Counted from the stretch's first letter, positions 25,915-34,609 are shown. The stretch is 64,000 nt of DNA from JBGPTF01 sp041490445 (GCA_041490445.1 JBGPTF010000004.1:62001-126000); one strand, 5' to 3'. Notes: generated from the letters alone by a model not told the origin. Made by a program: numbers and translations.

Positions 25915-26862
25915 TTGCGCGCAGTGATTACGGGCGGTGCGGGATTCCTGGGCTCTCACCTCTGCGACTACTTGATCGTGCGCGGCTGGAATGTTGTTTG
26001 TCTCGATAATCTGGTTACCGGCGCGGAATCGAATGTCAGCCATCTGCTTTCTCACCCGCAGTTCAAGTTCATCTCGCAGGATGTCACACGCTACATCGAA
26101 GTCGCGGGTCCGGTGGATTACGTGTTGCACTTCGCATCCCCTGCGAGTCCCGTGGACTATCTTAGGCTGCCGATTCAAACGCTGAAGGTCGGCTCCCTCG
26201 GAACGCACAACACGCTTGGCCTGGCGCTCGCGAAGCGGGCGAAATATTTCCTGGCATCCACTTCGGAATGCTATGGAGATCCGGAGGTGAGCCCGCAGCC
26301 GGAGACCTACTGGGGCCATGTGAATCCCATCGGACCGCGCGGCGTGTATGACGAGGCGAAGCGGTTCGCCGAAGCGATGACCATGGCCTATCACCGGGCG
26401 CACGGCGTGGATACGCGTATCGTGCGCATCTTTAATACTTACGGCCCGCGCATGCGACTCAACGACGGCCGGGCACTGCCGAATTTCTTTTATCAGGCGC
26501 TCACAGGCCAGCCCATCACCGTCTACGGCGACGGGCGCCAGACGCGCAGCTTTTGTTACGTTTCCGACCTGATCGAAGGCATCTACCGCCTGATGAATTC
26601 CGACGAGCACGAGCCGGTGAACATCGGCAATCCGCAAGAGATCACGATTCTCGAGTTTGCCGAGCGCGTTCGCGAGCTGGCAGGTGCCGATACGCCGATC
26701 GTATTTCGCCCGCTGCCGCAGGACGATCCCAAGCGCCGCTGTCCCGATATCAGCAAGGCTCGGCGTATTCTCCTCTGGGAGCCGAAGGTCGGTCTCGAGG
26801 AAGGCCTGCGGCTCACCTACGAGTTTTTCCGGCAGCAAATTGCAGAGACAAGGAAGTCCTAG
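25915..26862 (+). CDS. UDP-glucuronate decarboxylase (UDP-xylose synthase)-like
   Basis: A 315-aa extended SDR enzyme. The NAD motif is [10 protein letters not shown] at the N-terminus. The family markers [27 protein letters not shown] and the YDEAK catalytic Tyr/Lys are those of UXS, which oxidises and decarboxylates UDP-glucuronic acid to UDP-xylose. TTG 25915 is taken as start because AAGGAGG lies six bases upstream and the Rossmann motif must be N-terminal. It converges with UDP-glucose dehydrogenase, which makes its substrate. A bacterial UXS lacking the N-terminal membrane anchor of animal forms is normal. Confidence 0.87.
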   Translation: MRAVITGGAGFLGSHLCDYLIVRGWNVVCLDNLVTGAESNVSHLLSHPQFKFISQDVTRYIEVAGPVDYVLHFASPASPVDYLRLPIQTLKVGSLGTHNTLGLALAKRAKYFLASTSECYGDPEVSPQPETYWGHVNPIGPRGVYDEAKRFAEAMTMAYHRAHGVDTRIVRIFNTYGPRMRLNDGRALPNFFYQALTGQPITVYGDGRQTRSFCYVSDLIEGIYRLMNSDEHEPVNIGNPQEITILEFAERVRELAGADTPIVFRPLPQDDPKRRCPDISKARRILLWEPKVGLEEGLRLTYEFFRQQIAETRKS

Positions 26863-26903
26863 CGGGGCCTATTCCCTCGAAATGAAATCGGAAGGGGCCG
26901 TGC

Positions 26904-28262
26904 TCAGTCGGGCCGGCCCATCGAATGGTATTCGAAGCCGAGGGCCTTCATCGCGGCGGGGTCGAGCAGATTGCGCCCATCGAGCACCAGCGGACGCGAC
27001 ATGGTCTCGCGCAGGCGCTTCCAATCGAGCCGGCGGAATTCTTCCCACTCGGTGACGATCAGCAGCGCTTCGGCACCTTTCGCCGCTTCATAGGCGTCTG
27101 CCGTATAGCAGAGTTTCGGCATCACCGCGCGCGCTTTCTCCATCGCTTCGGGATCATAGGCGCGGACGTGCGCCCCTTCCGTCTGCAGACGTCCGATGAG
27201 GTCAATGGCGGGAGCAAAACGAACATCGTCGGTATTCGGCTTGAACGCAAGGCCGAGCACGCCGATTTCTTTTTCCTTCACCACCCACAGGGCGTGACGA
27301 ATTTTTTCCAAGAAGCGATCGATGCGCTCGCGGTTGATCCGCTCCGCTTCCCGTAGCAATGCAAAATCCACTCCGTTGCGCTCCGCCAGCCTCACAAAGG
27401 CCTGCAAATCTTTCGGGAGACAGAAGCCGCCGAATCCCAGGCCGGCGCGCAGGAACGACGGCCCAATCCGCGGATCAAGGCCCACCGCGCGAGTGACTTC
27501 GTCCACATTCGCATTCAGTTTCTCCGCGAGGTCCGCCACCATGTTCGCATAGGAAATCTTCAGGGCGAGAAAGGAATTGGAAGCGTGCTTGATCAACTCG
27601 GCGCTGTTGATCGTCGTTACCAGCCACGGCGGTCTTGGCGCGGGCGGACACGACGGCGCATGCACCGGGCACTTGAATTGCTGTTCCAGGATCGGCCGGT
27701 AAATCTCCCGCAACTGCTTTTCCGCGATTTCGTCTTCGACACCGATGACAATGCGATCCGGGTGCAGAAAATCTTCGACCGCCGTGCCTTCGCGCAAAAA
27801 TTCAGGGTTGGAAGCCACGTGAAAGGTGGCCCCGTTGCTCCGGCCATAGACAGCGAGCGCGCGCTTGAGCTGCTGGCCGGTTTGCGCGGGCACCGTGCTC
27901 TTTTCAATCACCAGCTTGGGGCCGTGGGCCTCGGTGGCAATGGTGCGCGCGACGCGGTCGATGGCGCTCAGGTCCGCATCGCCGGTGGGCAGCGGGGGCG
28001 TGCCGACGCAGATGAAGATTGCATCGCCGGCCTGCACAGCGTCCTCCGGGCGCGCGCTGAATTTCAGACGGCCTTCCTGGCGTACCTTTCTCAGGACCGC
28101 GTCCAGGTACGGCTCGTAAATCGGCAGCTTGCCCGCCTCGAGCATCTCGATTTTGGCACGGTCGCTATCCGTGCACAGGACCGTGTGGCCGACTTCCGCG
28201 AGACAACTCCCGGTGACCAGGCCCACGTACCCGGAGCCGATGACAGAAATCTTCAAGAACAT
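26904..28262 (-). CDS. ugd: UDP-glucose 6-dehydrogenase
   Basis: A 452-aa enzyme that oxidises UDP-glucose twice to UDP-glucuronate with NAD. Seen are the N-terminal GSGYVGL fold motif, FICVGTP, SNPEFLREG, SAELIKHASNSFLA and the catalytic cysteine in GFGGFCLPKD. A short Cys/Pro-rich insertion (CPVHAPSCPPAPRPP) lies before the SAELIK helix. ATG 28262 is the first start, but GGGGG abuts it. TTG 28256 two codons on has better spacing and gives the usual MKISVIG beginning. It supplies UDP-GlcA for the UXS-like gene and the glycan locus. Confidence 0.93.
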   Translation of the reverse strand: MFLKISVIGSGYVGLVTGSCLAEVGHTVLCTDSDRAKIEMLEAGKLPIYEPYLDAVLRKVRQEGRLKFSARPEDAVQAGDAIFICVGTPPLPTGDADLSAIDRVARTIATEAHGPKLVIEKSTVPAQTGQQLKRALAVYGRSNGATFHVASNPEFLREGTAVEDFLHPDRIVIGVEDEIAEKQLREIYRPILEQQFKCPVHAPSCPPAPRPPWLVTTINSAELIKHASNSFLALKISYANMVADLAEKLNANVDEVTRAVGLDPRIGPSFLRAGLGFGGFCLPKDLQAFVRLAERNGVDFALLREAERINRERIDRFLEKIRHALWVVKEKEIGVLGLAFKPNTDDVRFAPAIDLIGRLQTEGAHVRAYDPEAMEKARAVMPKLCYTADAYEAAKGAEALLIVTEWEEFRRLDWKRLRETMSRPLVLDGRNLLDPAAMKALGFEYHSMGRPD

Positions 28263-28264
28263 CC

Positions 28265-28375
28265 CCCGTGTTTGGCGGTGATCCTTTCGCCGCCAAGCGG
28301 ACTTGACATTCTCGTACATCCGCAATTCGCCGCCAAGTGCAAACTTCTTTCCTCTCTTGCCAAACTTGGCGGGCC
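28265..28375. promoter_or_regulatory. cluster of four CTTGGCGG / CCGCCAAG motifs
   Basis: In the divergent region between ugd and the gene at 28467 the motif occurs as TTTGGCGG (28271-28278), CGCCGCCAAG (28288-28297), CGCCGCCAAG (28328-28337) and CTTGGCGG (28365-28372). The middle two are direct copies (12 shared bases) exactly 40 apart; the outer two are inverted. Two copies supply the -35 hexamer of the candidate promoters. Confidence 0.5.
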
Positions 28376-28396
28376 GCGATTCTTTGGTAGTACAAT
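28367..28396 (+). promoter_or_regulatory. sigma70-type promoter
   Basis: TTGGCG at 28367-28372, an 18-base spacer and TACAAT at 28391-28396, reading toward the gene at 28467. A weaker minus-strand candidate for ugd is TTGGCG (28336-28331), 17 bases, GAGAAT (28313-28308). Confidence 0.45.
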
Positions 28397-28466
28397 TCGG
28401 CCGGCGTTTTCACGGTCGGGATGGGACATCCCCCATTCTTTCCGGGTCGAAGAACAGCCCATCGAA

Positions 28467-29324
28467 ATGGAACTCGTCTGGACAGCGTTGGGAATCTGCG
28501 TGATCGTGGGGTTCGTTTTCTTCGTCTTCGCGCAGTACTGGCAGCGCCTGCTCCTACACCATACCCGGGCGATTCGCGAGCTTTCCGAGCGCGTACAAGC
28601 ACTCGAAGCCATGGACGATCCTGCGTTGCGCCAGCGGATCAGCGACTCGGTGCCGTCTCCGCTCGAGCAGGTTTTCACATTTTGCTTTCGCCTGGAAGAA
28701 AAGTTCTGGAAAGAGACGCTTCACGCTTCCGCGCAAGAAATCGCCTACGTGAAAGCGAATGGAAGATTTCTCGGCTCCGTGAAAATCGAACGCTGGCGCA
28801 GCCATTCGGTCGTCACCGTGTCCGAGATTCAGCCGCAAAGCAAATCCGCGGAATGGACGAGCCGCTCGATTGACGTGTACAGCGGCAAGGGCCCGGACGG
28901 CACGGGGCCAGTGACCCTGTGGGATCTTCCCCTTGCTCCCAATGCGGAGTTCGTCCCGGAAGCGGCGCCCTGCCTGGAGCTTCGGCTCGACGAGAACGCC
29001 CTCGAGCTCCGTGCCCTGCACGGAAGGTTCGGCTTACCGGATGGCAACGGCGCCGGTTCGCTCGCGGAGGAGTACGCCTTTTTCCGCCTTCCGCTCGATG
29101 CGGCGCAACTCGCGGAGTTTCGCAGGGCGGAGGCAGACGATGCGCAAGCTCTTGAGGGTTCTGCCTCCGGCCAGCCCCTTCCGGGGGCCGGCAATTCCTG
29201 GATTGCATACTTCGCTCACCACGATGAGCGCCGCGGCGTTGACTGGCAGCTCTGCATTCGCGATCTTGGAAAAAAAGAAGAGTGGGAGCGCTGGAAAGTT
29301 TGGGAGCCGTGGGGAGTGCAGTAG
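28467..29324 (+). CDS. membrane-anchored protein of unknown function
   Basis: A 285-aa protein. Residues 2-24 form one hydrophobic anchor. A short coiled-coil-like stretch follows (TRAIRELSERVQALEAMDD), then a soluble domain with many Trp and acidic residues, ending in EEWERWKVWEPWGVQ. No known catalytic motif or family was recognised. ATG 28467 is chosen because it puts the anchor at the N-terminus; the ribosome-binding site is weak, and the frame is open far upstream. It is divergent from ugd and shares its promoter region. Confidence 0.65.
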   Translation: MELVWTALGICVIVGFVFFVFAQYWQRLLLHHTRAIRELSERVQALEAMDDPALRQRISDSVPSPLEQVFTFCFRLEEKFWKETLHASAQEIAYVKANGRFLGSVKIERWRSHSVVTVSEIQPQSKSAEWTSRSIDVYSGKGPDGTGPVTLWDLPLAPNAEFVPEAAPCLELRLDENALELRALHGRFGLPDGNGAGSLAEEYAFFRLPLDAAQLAEFRRAEADDAQALEGSASGQPLPGAGNSWIAYFAHHDERRGVDWQLCIRDLGKKEEWERWKVWEPWGVQ

Positions 29325-29350
29325 GCGCGCCCTGCGCGGCTCAATATGTT

Positions 29351-30019
29351 TCAGCGGGGGCTCGGGTGGAATGGCAATCCGGCCCACACATTGAGTAGTC
29401 CGAGCGTTTCTCTCGTCACCGCCAGGGAATCGCGCGTGTCTCGCCACCAGTGGGCTGCGTCGTAGGGTTCTTTTTCCGCGCGGCGCACGATCGCTTTGGG
29501 GCCCGTCCCAATGAGTTTTCTCCAGAGCGCGCGGACCCGGCGCGTGTGCGGCGGCGAAGTCACGATGATCACGCGATGTTTGCCGTCGTGCCGCAAGGTA
29601 TTGGCAATGAGCCGCACTTCGTTTTCCGTATTCAGGATCGGATCCGGTAGCACGTGGATGGCGTCGGCAGGCACGCCCAGCTTGATCAGCACTTCTGCGT
29701 TGTAGGTTTCTTCGTTGGTGTATTCGAGTCCGAGCCGCGCCATCAAGTCTGTCGGTCCGCTCGGTCGTGTCAGCCAGACTTCAGGCGCAAGGCCTTGCCG
29801 GAAAATTTCCGCCGCTTCGATCGCCCGGAAGGGCATGCTTCCGCTCAACACCGCGATCGCGTCGGCGTGCTGCAGCGGATCTTCGACTACGAGCCATTCG
29901 CCGAGGCGCCGGAAAGCGAACGCCGCGCCGGAGAGGGCGACGACGGCCACCAGGAGCGCGGCAATGGCCCTCCAGTGACGGTTTTTCTGTGGGGCCGGTG
30001 GCATCTCCTGTGCGGTCAT
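29351..30019 (-). CDS. YdcF/DUF218-like membrane-anchored protein
   Basis: A 222-aa protein with an N-terminal membrane anchor (about 17-37) and a DUF218 domain. Family features are DAIAVLSGS (AIVVLGG-like), RAIEAAEIFRQGLAPEVWLT, the ETYNAEVLIKLGVP segment and VIIVTSPPHTRRV (vvTs..H..Ra). SanA/ElyC members act in envelope integrity and lipid-carrier handling. It lies at the edge of the glycan locus, 15 bases after the small zinc-binding gene, in the same direction. Its substrate is unknown. Confidence 0.82.
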   Translation of the reverse strand: MTAQEMPPAPQKNRHWRAIAALLVAVVALSGAAFAFRRLGEWLVVEDPLQHADAIAVLSGSMPFRAIEAAEIFRQGLAPEVWLTRPSGPTDLMARLGLEYTNEETYNAEVLIKLGVPADAIHVLPDPILNTENEVRLIANTLRHDGKHRVIIVTSPPHTRRVRALWRKLIGTGPKAIVRRAEKEPYDAAHWWRDTRDSLAVTRETLGLLNVWAGLPFHPSPR

Positions 30020-30034
30020 TTCAGCGTTGCCGGA

Positions 30035-30250
30035 TCATTCGGCGTCTTGGATTTGATTGGCGGCAATCGAGACCTTGCGGGCAAAAACAGTATTGATGTG
30101 GCGAAGCTGGCATTCGTTGCAGCGGTACGGCCGGAGCAGCAGGAGCGGCAGGATAAAAGTTTCGAGAAACCCCTTGCGGTGCGAGCGGCGCACGTCGAGA
30201 TTCTTGCATTTGGGGCAGCACCGGACGATTCGCAGGCGCGGGTGGTTCAT
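30035..30250 (-). CDS. small double-CxxC zinc-binding protein
   Basis: A 71-aa protein with two CxxC knuckles, CPKC at residues 12-15 and CNEC at about 44-47, separated by a basic segment (RRSHRKGFLET) and a hydrophobic stretch (FILPLLLLRPY). This is the shape of a zinc ribbon whose middle enters or touches a membrane. Similar small proteins are, to my knowledge, frequent in Acidobacteriota, but no function is known. It is read together with the YdcF-like gene. ATG 30250 is the only good start. Confidence 0.7.
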   Translation of the reverse strand: MNHPRLRIVRCCPKCKNLDVRRSHRKGFLETFILPLLLLRPYRCNECQLRHINTVFARKVSIAANQIQDAE

Positions 30251-30317
30251 GGTAGCGGTCGGCCACGCATCCTATCTTGGAACACCTTCAGGGTCAAACG
30301 CCCCCGGGCGAAACCGC

Positions 30318-32018
30318 TCAGGATTTCGACAGGACAAAATTGCCGATCACCAGCGCGTCCGTCCCTGAGCAGAAATAGCTGCGCACGGCATCGCGCGGCG
30401 TAACCACCAGTGGCTCTCCAAACAGATTGAACGAAGTGTTCACCAGCAACGGCGCGGGCGCTTTTTCGCCGAATCGCTTCAGCAGCGCCCACAACAGCGG
30501 ATTCACGTCGCGCGACACAATCTGCACGCGTGCGCGGTCTCCCGGCAACAAGAACCCTTCGAGCAGTCGGCGGTGCTCCGCCCGCGCGCGGCCCAGGGTG
30601 GCCATGAAGCGGCCGAGCGGCGAGCAATCAAAGTAGCGTGCGCAATCTTCCTCGGTGACGGCCAGCGCGAATGGCCGGAAGGATTCGCGGTGTTTTACAT
30701 AGTCGTTCAGGTTTTCCTTCACGTACGGCGCAAACGGGGAAGCCAGCAGACTGCGGTTGCCGAGCGCGCGCGGACCGAATTCCGCCGCGCCCTGGAACCA
30801 GCCGACAATTCTGCCCGCCTGCAACAACCGCAGCGTTTCGTCCAATCTCTCCGCGTCGGAATTCATCCACCGGTATCCAGCCTTGCAGTTGTCGAGCACC
30901 TGCTTGATTTCCTCGTTCGAGTAGCTCGGCCCCCAGTCGAGCCGGGTAAGAGCGTCGCCGCGAGGCTTGCTCCATTGCCGGTGCCACACGAGCCAGGCGG
31001 CGCCCAGCGCGGTACCTTCGTTTCCCGCGGCGGGCTGAACAAAGATTCGCTCGAAACCCGTGTTCTCTTCGAGCGCAGCCACGAGCAGCGGATTCAGGAA
31101 GAGTCCTCCCGCGAGGCAGAGGAAGCGTGCGCCGGTGCGTTTGCGGAGCAACTCCAGCCAGCGGGCAACAAGCGTCTCGGTGGCCTTTTGCACGCTCGCA
31201 GCGAGCTGTGCCCGCAGCGCATCGCCCGCACGTGCTTCGGGCGACGGCGCGATTCCGATCTGCCGGTAGAAGTAATCTGAAAACGCGAGATGCCCCGCAA
31301 CGCCGCGATTGAAGAAGCGCGAGTTCAACCGCGGCACAGAACGCTCGCGGCGAAACATGTCCACGAAAAGATCCGCAAAGACGGGATCGCCCGCCAGGCT
31401 GAGCCATTGCGTCTTGTGTTCCTCATGATGTGGTTGGTAGCCGACGAGTTCGGTCACTTGCGAGTAGACCCACGCCGGCGAATGCGGAAACGGAATCGAA
31501 TGCCGCACGCGAATGCGAGCGCCTTCGCCGAGCGCGACCAGGCCGGAGCGGCCGTCGCCCTGCTCGTCGAGCGTGAGAATGAGCGCGCGGTCAAACGGCG
31601 AAGCGTAAAATGCGCTCGCGGCATGGCAGAGATGATGGTCGAGCTGCAACAGGCGGCTCTTCGGATTCGCTTTCATCAATTCCAGGATGCGGAAATTGTT
31701 CAATTCCCGTCCCAGCTCGCCGGCTGCCTTGGTTTGATAATACCCGCTCGAAATGGGGGCCAGGGGAGTGCGCCGCGCGCGGAAGAGCGCGTGACGCATC
31801 CACGCGCGCAATGGGCGGCTGGCCACCGCGACGCAGGCAACGTCGCTCCAACTGATTTCGGTGTGGTCGAGGCAGTATTGCATGGCAGCGCGCGGAATGC
31901 CCGCCGTCGTTCGCACGCGCACCAGCTTGCTTTCTTCCATGGCGGCTTCGATGCCGTGCTCGCCCAGCAGAACGGCGGCTGGATCGTGCGTCAATGCGGA
32001 AAGCCCGAGGACGCGCAT
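30318..32018 (-). CDS. NodU/CmcH-type carbamoyltransferase, first copy
   Basis: A 566-aa enzyme of the family that moves carbamoyl from carbamoyl phosphate to hydroxyl groups of sugars or antibiotics. The N-terminal Kae1-like domain (1-350) has the metal motif HHLCH. The C-terminal domain has GWFQGAAEFGPRALGNRSLL and VNTSFNLFGEPLV. Compared with the other two copies in this window it differs at several sites: GNEG replaces GDxG in the second metal-binding loop, GAAE replaces GRxE, and DEQGDG replaces the DGxG turn. It may have another substrate or weaker activity. It follows the FAD reductase gene by 85 bases. Confidence 0.87.
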   Translation of the reverse strand: MRVLGLSALTHDPAAVLLGEHGIEAAMEESKLVRVRTTAGIPRAAMQYCLDHTEISWSDVACVAVASRPLRAWMRHALFRARRTPLAPISSGYYQTKAAGELGRELNNFRILELMKANPKSRLLQLDHHLCHAASAFYASPFDRALILTLDEQGDGRSGLVALGEGARIRVRHSIPFPHSPAWVYSQVTELVGYQPHHEEHKTQWLSLAGDPVFADLFVDMFRRERSVPRLNSRFFNRGVAGHLAFSDYFYRQIGIAPSPEARAGDALRAQLAASVQKATETLVARWLELLRKRTGARFLCLAGGLFLNPLLVAALEENTGFERIFVQPAAGNEGTALGAAWLVWHRQWSKPRGDALTRLDWGPSYSNEEIKQVLDNCKAGYRWMNSDAERLDETLRLLQAGRIVGWFQGAAEFGPRALGNRSLLASPFAPYVKENLNDYVKHRESFRPFALAVTEEDCARYFDCSPLGRFMATLGRARAEHRRLLEGFLLPGDRARVQIVSRDVNPLLWALLKRFGEKAPAPLLVNTSFNLFGEPLVVTPRDAVRSYFCSGTDALVIGNFVLSKS

Positions 32019-32103
32019 CTCACCAGCCTCGCGTCAGGAGAATGCGACTCGCCGGGATTTCAACAGTCGGGGGCGATGAGGGGACGGGTTCCTGCACGGC
32101 AGT

Positions 32104-33318
32104 TCACACGCGCGGCCTGTGGAACGGGAGCCCGCGTGTCAGCAGACCGCGCAGCCCCATCAGAAGCAGGCGCGGCTGGCTGAGGCAGAGATGCCAGAGA
32201 ACTTTAAGGGCTTCGTCGCGCGAATAGGTGCTCAGGGATTGCCGGGCGGATTCGTTCAGCAGGTCCACGAGCTTGCTGTAATCCGCCTGCTGGAAGCCGT
32301 GTATCGTCCGGCGAACGAGCAGATGGAGATCGAGTTCGCGGCGGAGGGAGCGGAGCTCGCGGCTCGAGCCGCCGTTGAGGATCGCTTCCGCCACGCCCGC
32401 AGCGCCGCGGAAGCCGGTGACGATGCCGCCTACCGTCGTCACTTTTACTTGTGCCGCGGCGTCGCCTACCAGAAAAACGCGGCCGCCACCGATTCGCCGC
32501 TCGACCGGCACCCAGCGGTTGTACACAGGGATGCGCGCGCCCTGGAATCCCAACGGCTCGAGTCCGCGCTTTTCGAGGAAACGTTCGAGCTGCCAACGCG
32601 CGTCAAGGCCTGCTTCGCCAATCAGACCGAGCGCGCCACGCTCCGGCGAGTCCGGAATCAGCCAGTAGAAATACGGTGTGTCCTGCGGGACGAACCACAC
32701 GCGCACGGTATCCGGCGGCATGTCTTTTGGCAGGGGAACAATCGCCTGGATCAGGGGCACGGTATCGAGCTTGGGCCATCCGGCCGCCTGGGCCACTCGG
32801 CTAGCGGCGCCATCGCCACCCACAATTGTGTCCGTATGCAGCGCTTCCCGCTGGCCGTCGGCGCATCGCTCCACCTCGACGACCAGGCCTCGGTGGTTCG
32901 GTTCCAAGTGGTGAAAGCGCCGGCCGAGCAGAATTTCCGCGCCGGCCTGGCGAGCTTCTTGCGCGAGTCCTCGGATTAGTCTCGCGCGTTCGATGATCAG
33001 ATCGGGCTTTTGGAGCGGCACCGAAGCGGCGCGGCCGTCCGTGAACAACTCGAAGCGGCGGATTTCGTTTGTGACGCAACCATCGGCGGAGGGGCCGAGA
33101 AGATCCCGCATCCGCTGGGTAACGATCAGGGTGCGCTCGGCGGGATCCAGGTTCTCGGCTCGTTCGACCACGCGTACAGGCAGGCCGGCGCGTGCCAGCA
33201 GACCGGCGGTGAACAGTCCGGCAGCGGATCCGCCGACAACGGTAACGTGCTGCTCGCCTCCGCGGGCCGATGCGGTCGCACTCGAATTATCGTCGCGTCG
33301 TTCGGCCGGAAGAGTCAT
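32104..33318 (-). CDS. geranylgeranyl-reductase-like FAD-dependent oxidoreductase
   Basis: A 404-aa flavoprotein. FAD motifs are GGSAAGLFTAGLLARAG near residue 28, VGGDGAASRVA and GDAAAQVKVTTVGGIVTG. The last is typical of the geranylgeranyl-reductase superfamily, which reduces isoprenoid double bonds, and of related hydroxylases. The C-terminal 100 residues are helical and basic. It is the first gene of a two-gene unit with a carbamoyltransferase, transcribed from its own strong promoter. In a glycan locus it might reduce a polyprenyl carrier, but oxidation of a small molecule is equally possible. Confidence 0.75.
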   Translation of the reverse strand: MTLPAERRDDNSSATASARGGEQHVTVVGGSAAGLFTAGLLARAGLPVRVVERAENLDPAERTLIVTQRMRDLLGPSADGCVTNEIRRFELFTDGRAASVPLQKPDLIIERARLIRGLAQEARQAGAEILLGRRFHHLEPNHRGLVVEVERCADGQREALHTDTIVGGDGAASRVAQAAGWPKLDTVPLIQAIVPLPKDMPPDTVRVWFVPQDTPYFYWLIPDSPERGALGLIGEAGLDARWQLERFLEKRGLEPLGFQGARIPVYNRWVPVERRIGGGRVFLVGDAAAQVKVTTVGGIVTGFRGAAGVAEAILNGGSSRELRSLRRELDLHLLVRRTIHGFQQADYSKLVDLLNESARQSLSTYSRDEALKVLWHLCLSQPRLLLMGLRGLLTRGLPFHRPRV

Positions 33319-33411
33319 CGCTCGCAGTCAATCGCACTGCTTCTTCGTATCGCGTGGGACCTGAAGGATATGGCAGCTACCGGCCGAGACCCCTTTTGTA
33401 TCGGACGGCAA

Positions 33412-33444
33412 GCGTTTCTCTGAGCATCGCCCCATGAGAAACGC
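33412..33444 (-). promoter_or_regulatory. stem-loop in the 5-prime leader
   Basis: GCGTTTCTC and GAGAAACGC pair perfectly over 9 bp around a 15-base loop. On the minus strand it starts within about 10 bases of the predicted transcription start. Confidence 0.4.
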
Positions 33445-33456
33445 GCTCGGTCGTGC

Positions 33457-33484
33457 AGTATAGCCTACCGGTTCGATTCCGCAA
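33457..33484 (-). promoter_or_regulatory. sigma70-type promoter
   Basis: On the minus strand TTGCGG (33484-33479), a 16-base spacer and TATACT (33462-33457). Confidence 0.55.
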
Positions 33485-33562
33485 GCGATTTAGGCCACCG
33501 GGAATGTGAAAGCCGCGCGGTTGGCTCGCCCTTGGGCGTGTTCCTTCGGAGTATGATTCGAA

Positions 33563-34609
33563 CTACGGGTGCTGGATCTTGCGTTGCCTCTCGTAGGGCG
33601 CTTTCTCCAGCAGGAATACGCCCGTTAGAACGAGTACGGCGACCGCGGCGGCCACGGCGTAGTTTGCGGGCCCTGGGATGTAACGAAGAATGAGTCCAAG
33701 CCCGCCAAATACCGCGCCCGCAAAGTAAAGCCCCAGCACCGCGCCTCTCTGTCCGAAACCTAGGTTGGCGAGGCGATGCGCGGCGTGATCTTTTCCCGGC
33801 GAGGTGAACGGCAGCAGTCCGCGGCGCCCGCGGGAAATGCTGATCAGAGTAGTGTCGAAGATCGGCACGCCGAGAACAAACACGGGAATCAGCCATTCGG
33901 CCGAAGAGGAGATATGTGGCTCCCGCAGCTTCAGCCCCAGCGCGGCCATCAAGAACCCGAGGAACATCGCGCCGCCATCCCCCATGAAAATCTTCGCCGG
34001 CTTGAAGTTCCAGCGGAGAAAACCGAGTGCGGCGCCCAGCGTGGCCGCCGCAAGCGTGCTGACGAGCACCTGCCCGCTCAGCACCGCGAGCACGGTGTAA
34101 AACACCGCGGCAATCGCCACGATGCCTGCACAAAGTCCGTCCATGTGATCGAGGATGCTGAACGCCGCCGTGATCCCCACGACCCATAGGATCGTCACGC
34201 AACCATCGAGGAACACACCCCGAGTGCCCGGGAAGAACTCGATAAATACCTGGGCGCGAATCCCAGAAGCGAGCAGCAGCAGCGCCGCAACCGGCATCGC
34301 CACGAATAACTTTACCTGGTGATGCAGCAAACCTCCGTCATCGAGGAAGCCCACGATCGCGACGAGCGTTGCCCCGGCCAGGATGCCGACAATCTGCATC
34401 CACGTGGGACCGGGCACGGTGAGCAGCAGGGCGAGCACGAAACCGAGGTACATAGCCACGCCGCCGAGCAGCGGCATCGGCGCGACGTGGACTTTTCGCG
34501 GGCCGGGATGATCCACCATGCCCAGATGCAACGCGAGCTGCCGCATCGGCACCGTCAGGCTCAGCGACGCCACCAGCGCCACGCTAAACGCAATGATCTC
34601 GGTCGGCAC
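33563..34609 (-). CDS. WecA/MraY-family polyprenyl-phosphate sugar-1-phosphate transferase
   Basis: A 348-aa membrane protein of the initiating glycosyltransferase family. It moves a HexNAc-1-phosphate (or similar) from a UDP-sugar to undecaprenyl phosphate to start a glycan chain. Seen are DHPGPRKVHVAPMPLLGG in the first loop, FLDDGG, the catalytic-loop LDHMDGLCAG and FMGDGGAMFLGF, with about ten membrane spans. It lacks the MurNAc-pentapeptide features of MraY, so a WecA/TagO-like role is favoured. It begins 19 bases after the epimerase gene and is the only initiating enzyme recognised in the locus. Confidence 0.88.
   Translation of the reverse strand: MPTEIIAFSVALVASLSLTVPMRQLALHLGMVDHPGPRKVHVAPMPLLGGVAMYLGFVLALLLTVPGPTWMQIVGILAGATLVAIVGFLDDGGLLHHQVKLFVAMPVAALLLLASGIRAQVFIEFFPGTRGVFLDGCVTILWVVGITAAFSILDHMDGLCAGIVAIAAVFYTVLAVLSGQVLVSTLAAATLGAALGFLRWNFKPAKIFMGDGGAMFLGFLMAALGLKLREPHISSSAEWLIPVFVLGVPIFDTTLISISRGRRGLLPFTSPGKDHAAHRLANLGFGQRGAVLGLYFAGAVFGGLGLILRYIPGPANYAVAAAVAVLVLTGVFLLEKAPYERQRKIQHP

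Larger units (their letters stand above)
33319..33562. other. leader and promoter region of the FAD-reductase/carbamoyltransferase unit
   Basis: About 244 bases between the WecA-like stop and the FAD gene start. It holds a strong minus-strand promoter, then a 9-bp stem-loop (33412-33420 with 33436-33444) in a long leader of about 130 bases. No gene or tRNA was found. Confidence 0.5.

Noticed and set aside
33470..33555. GGTTCGATTCC and, on the other strand, GTTCGAATC look like tRNA T-loops.
   Set aside because: The flanking bases do not form T-stems, and no acceptor or anticodon arms exist; the first is the spacer of a promoter.
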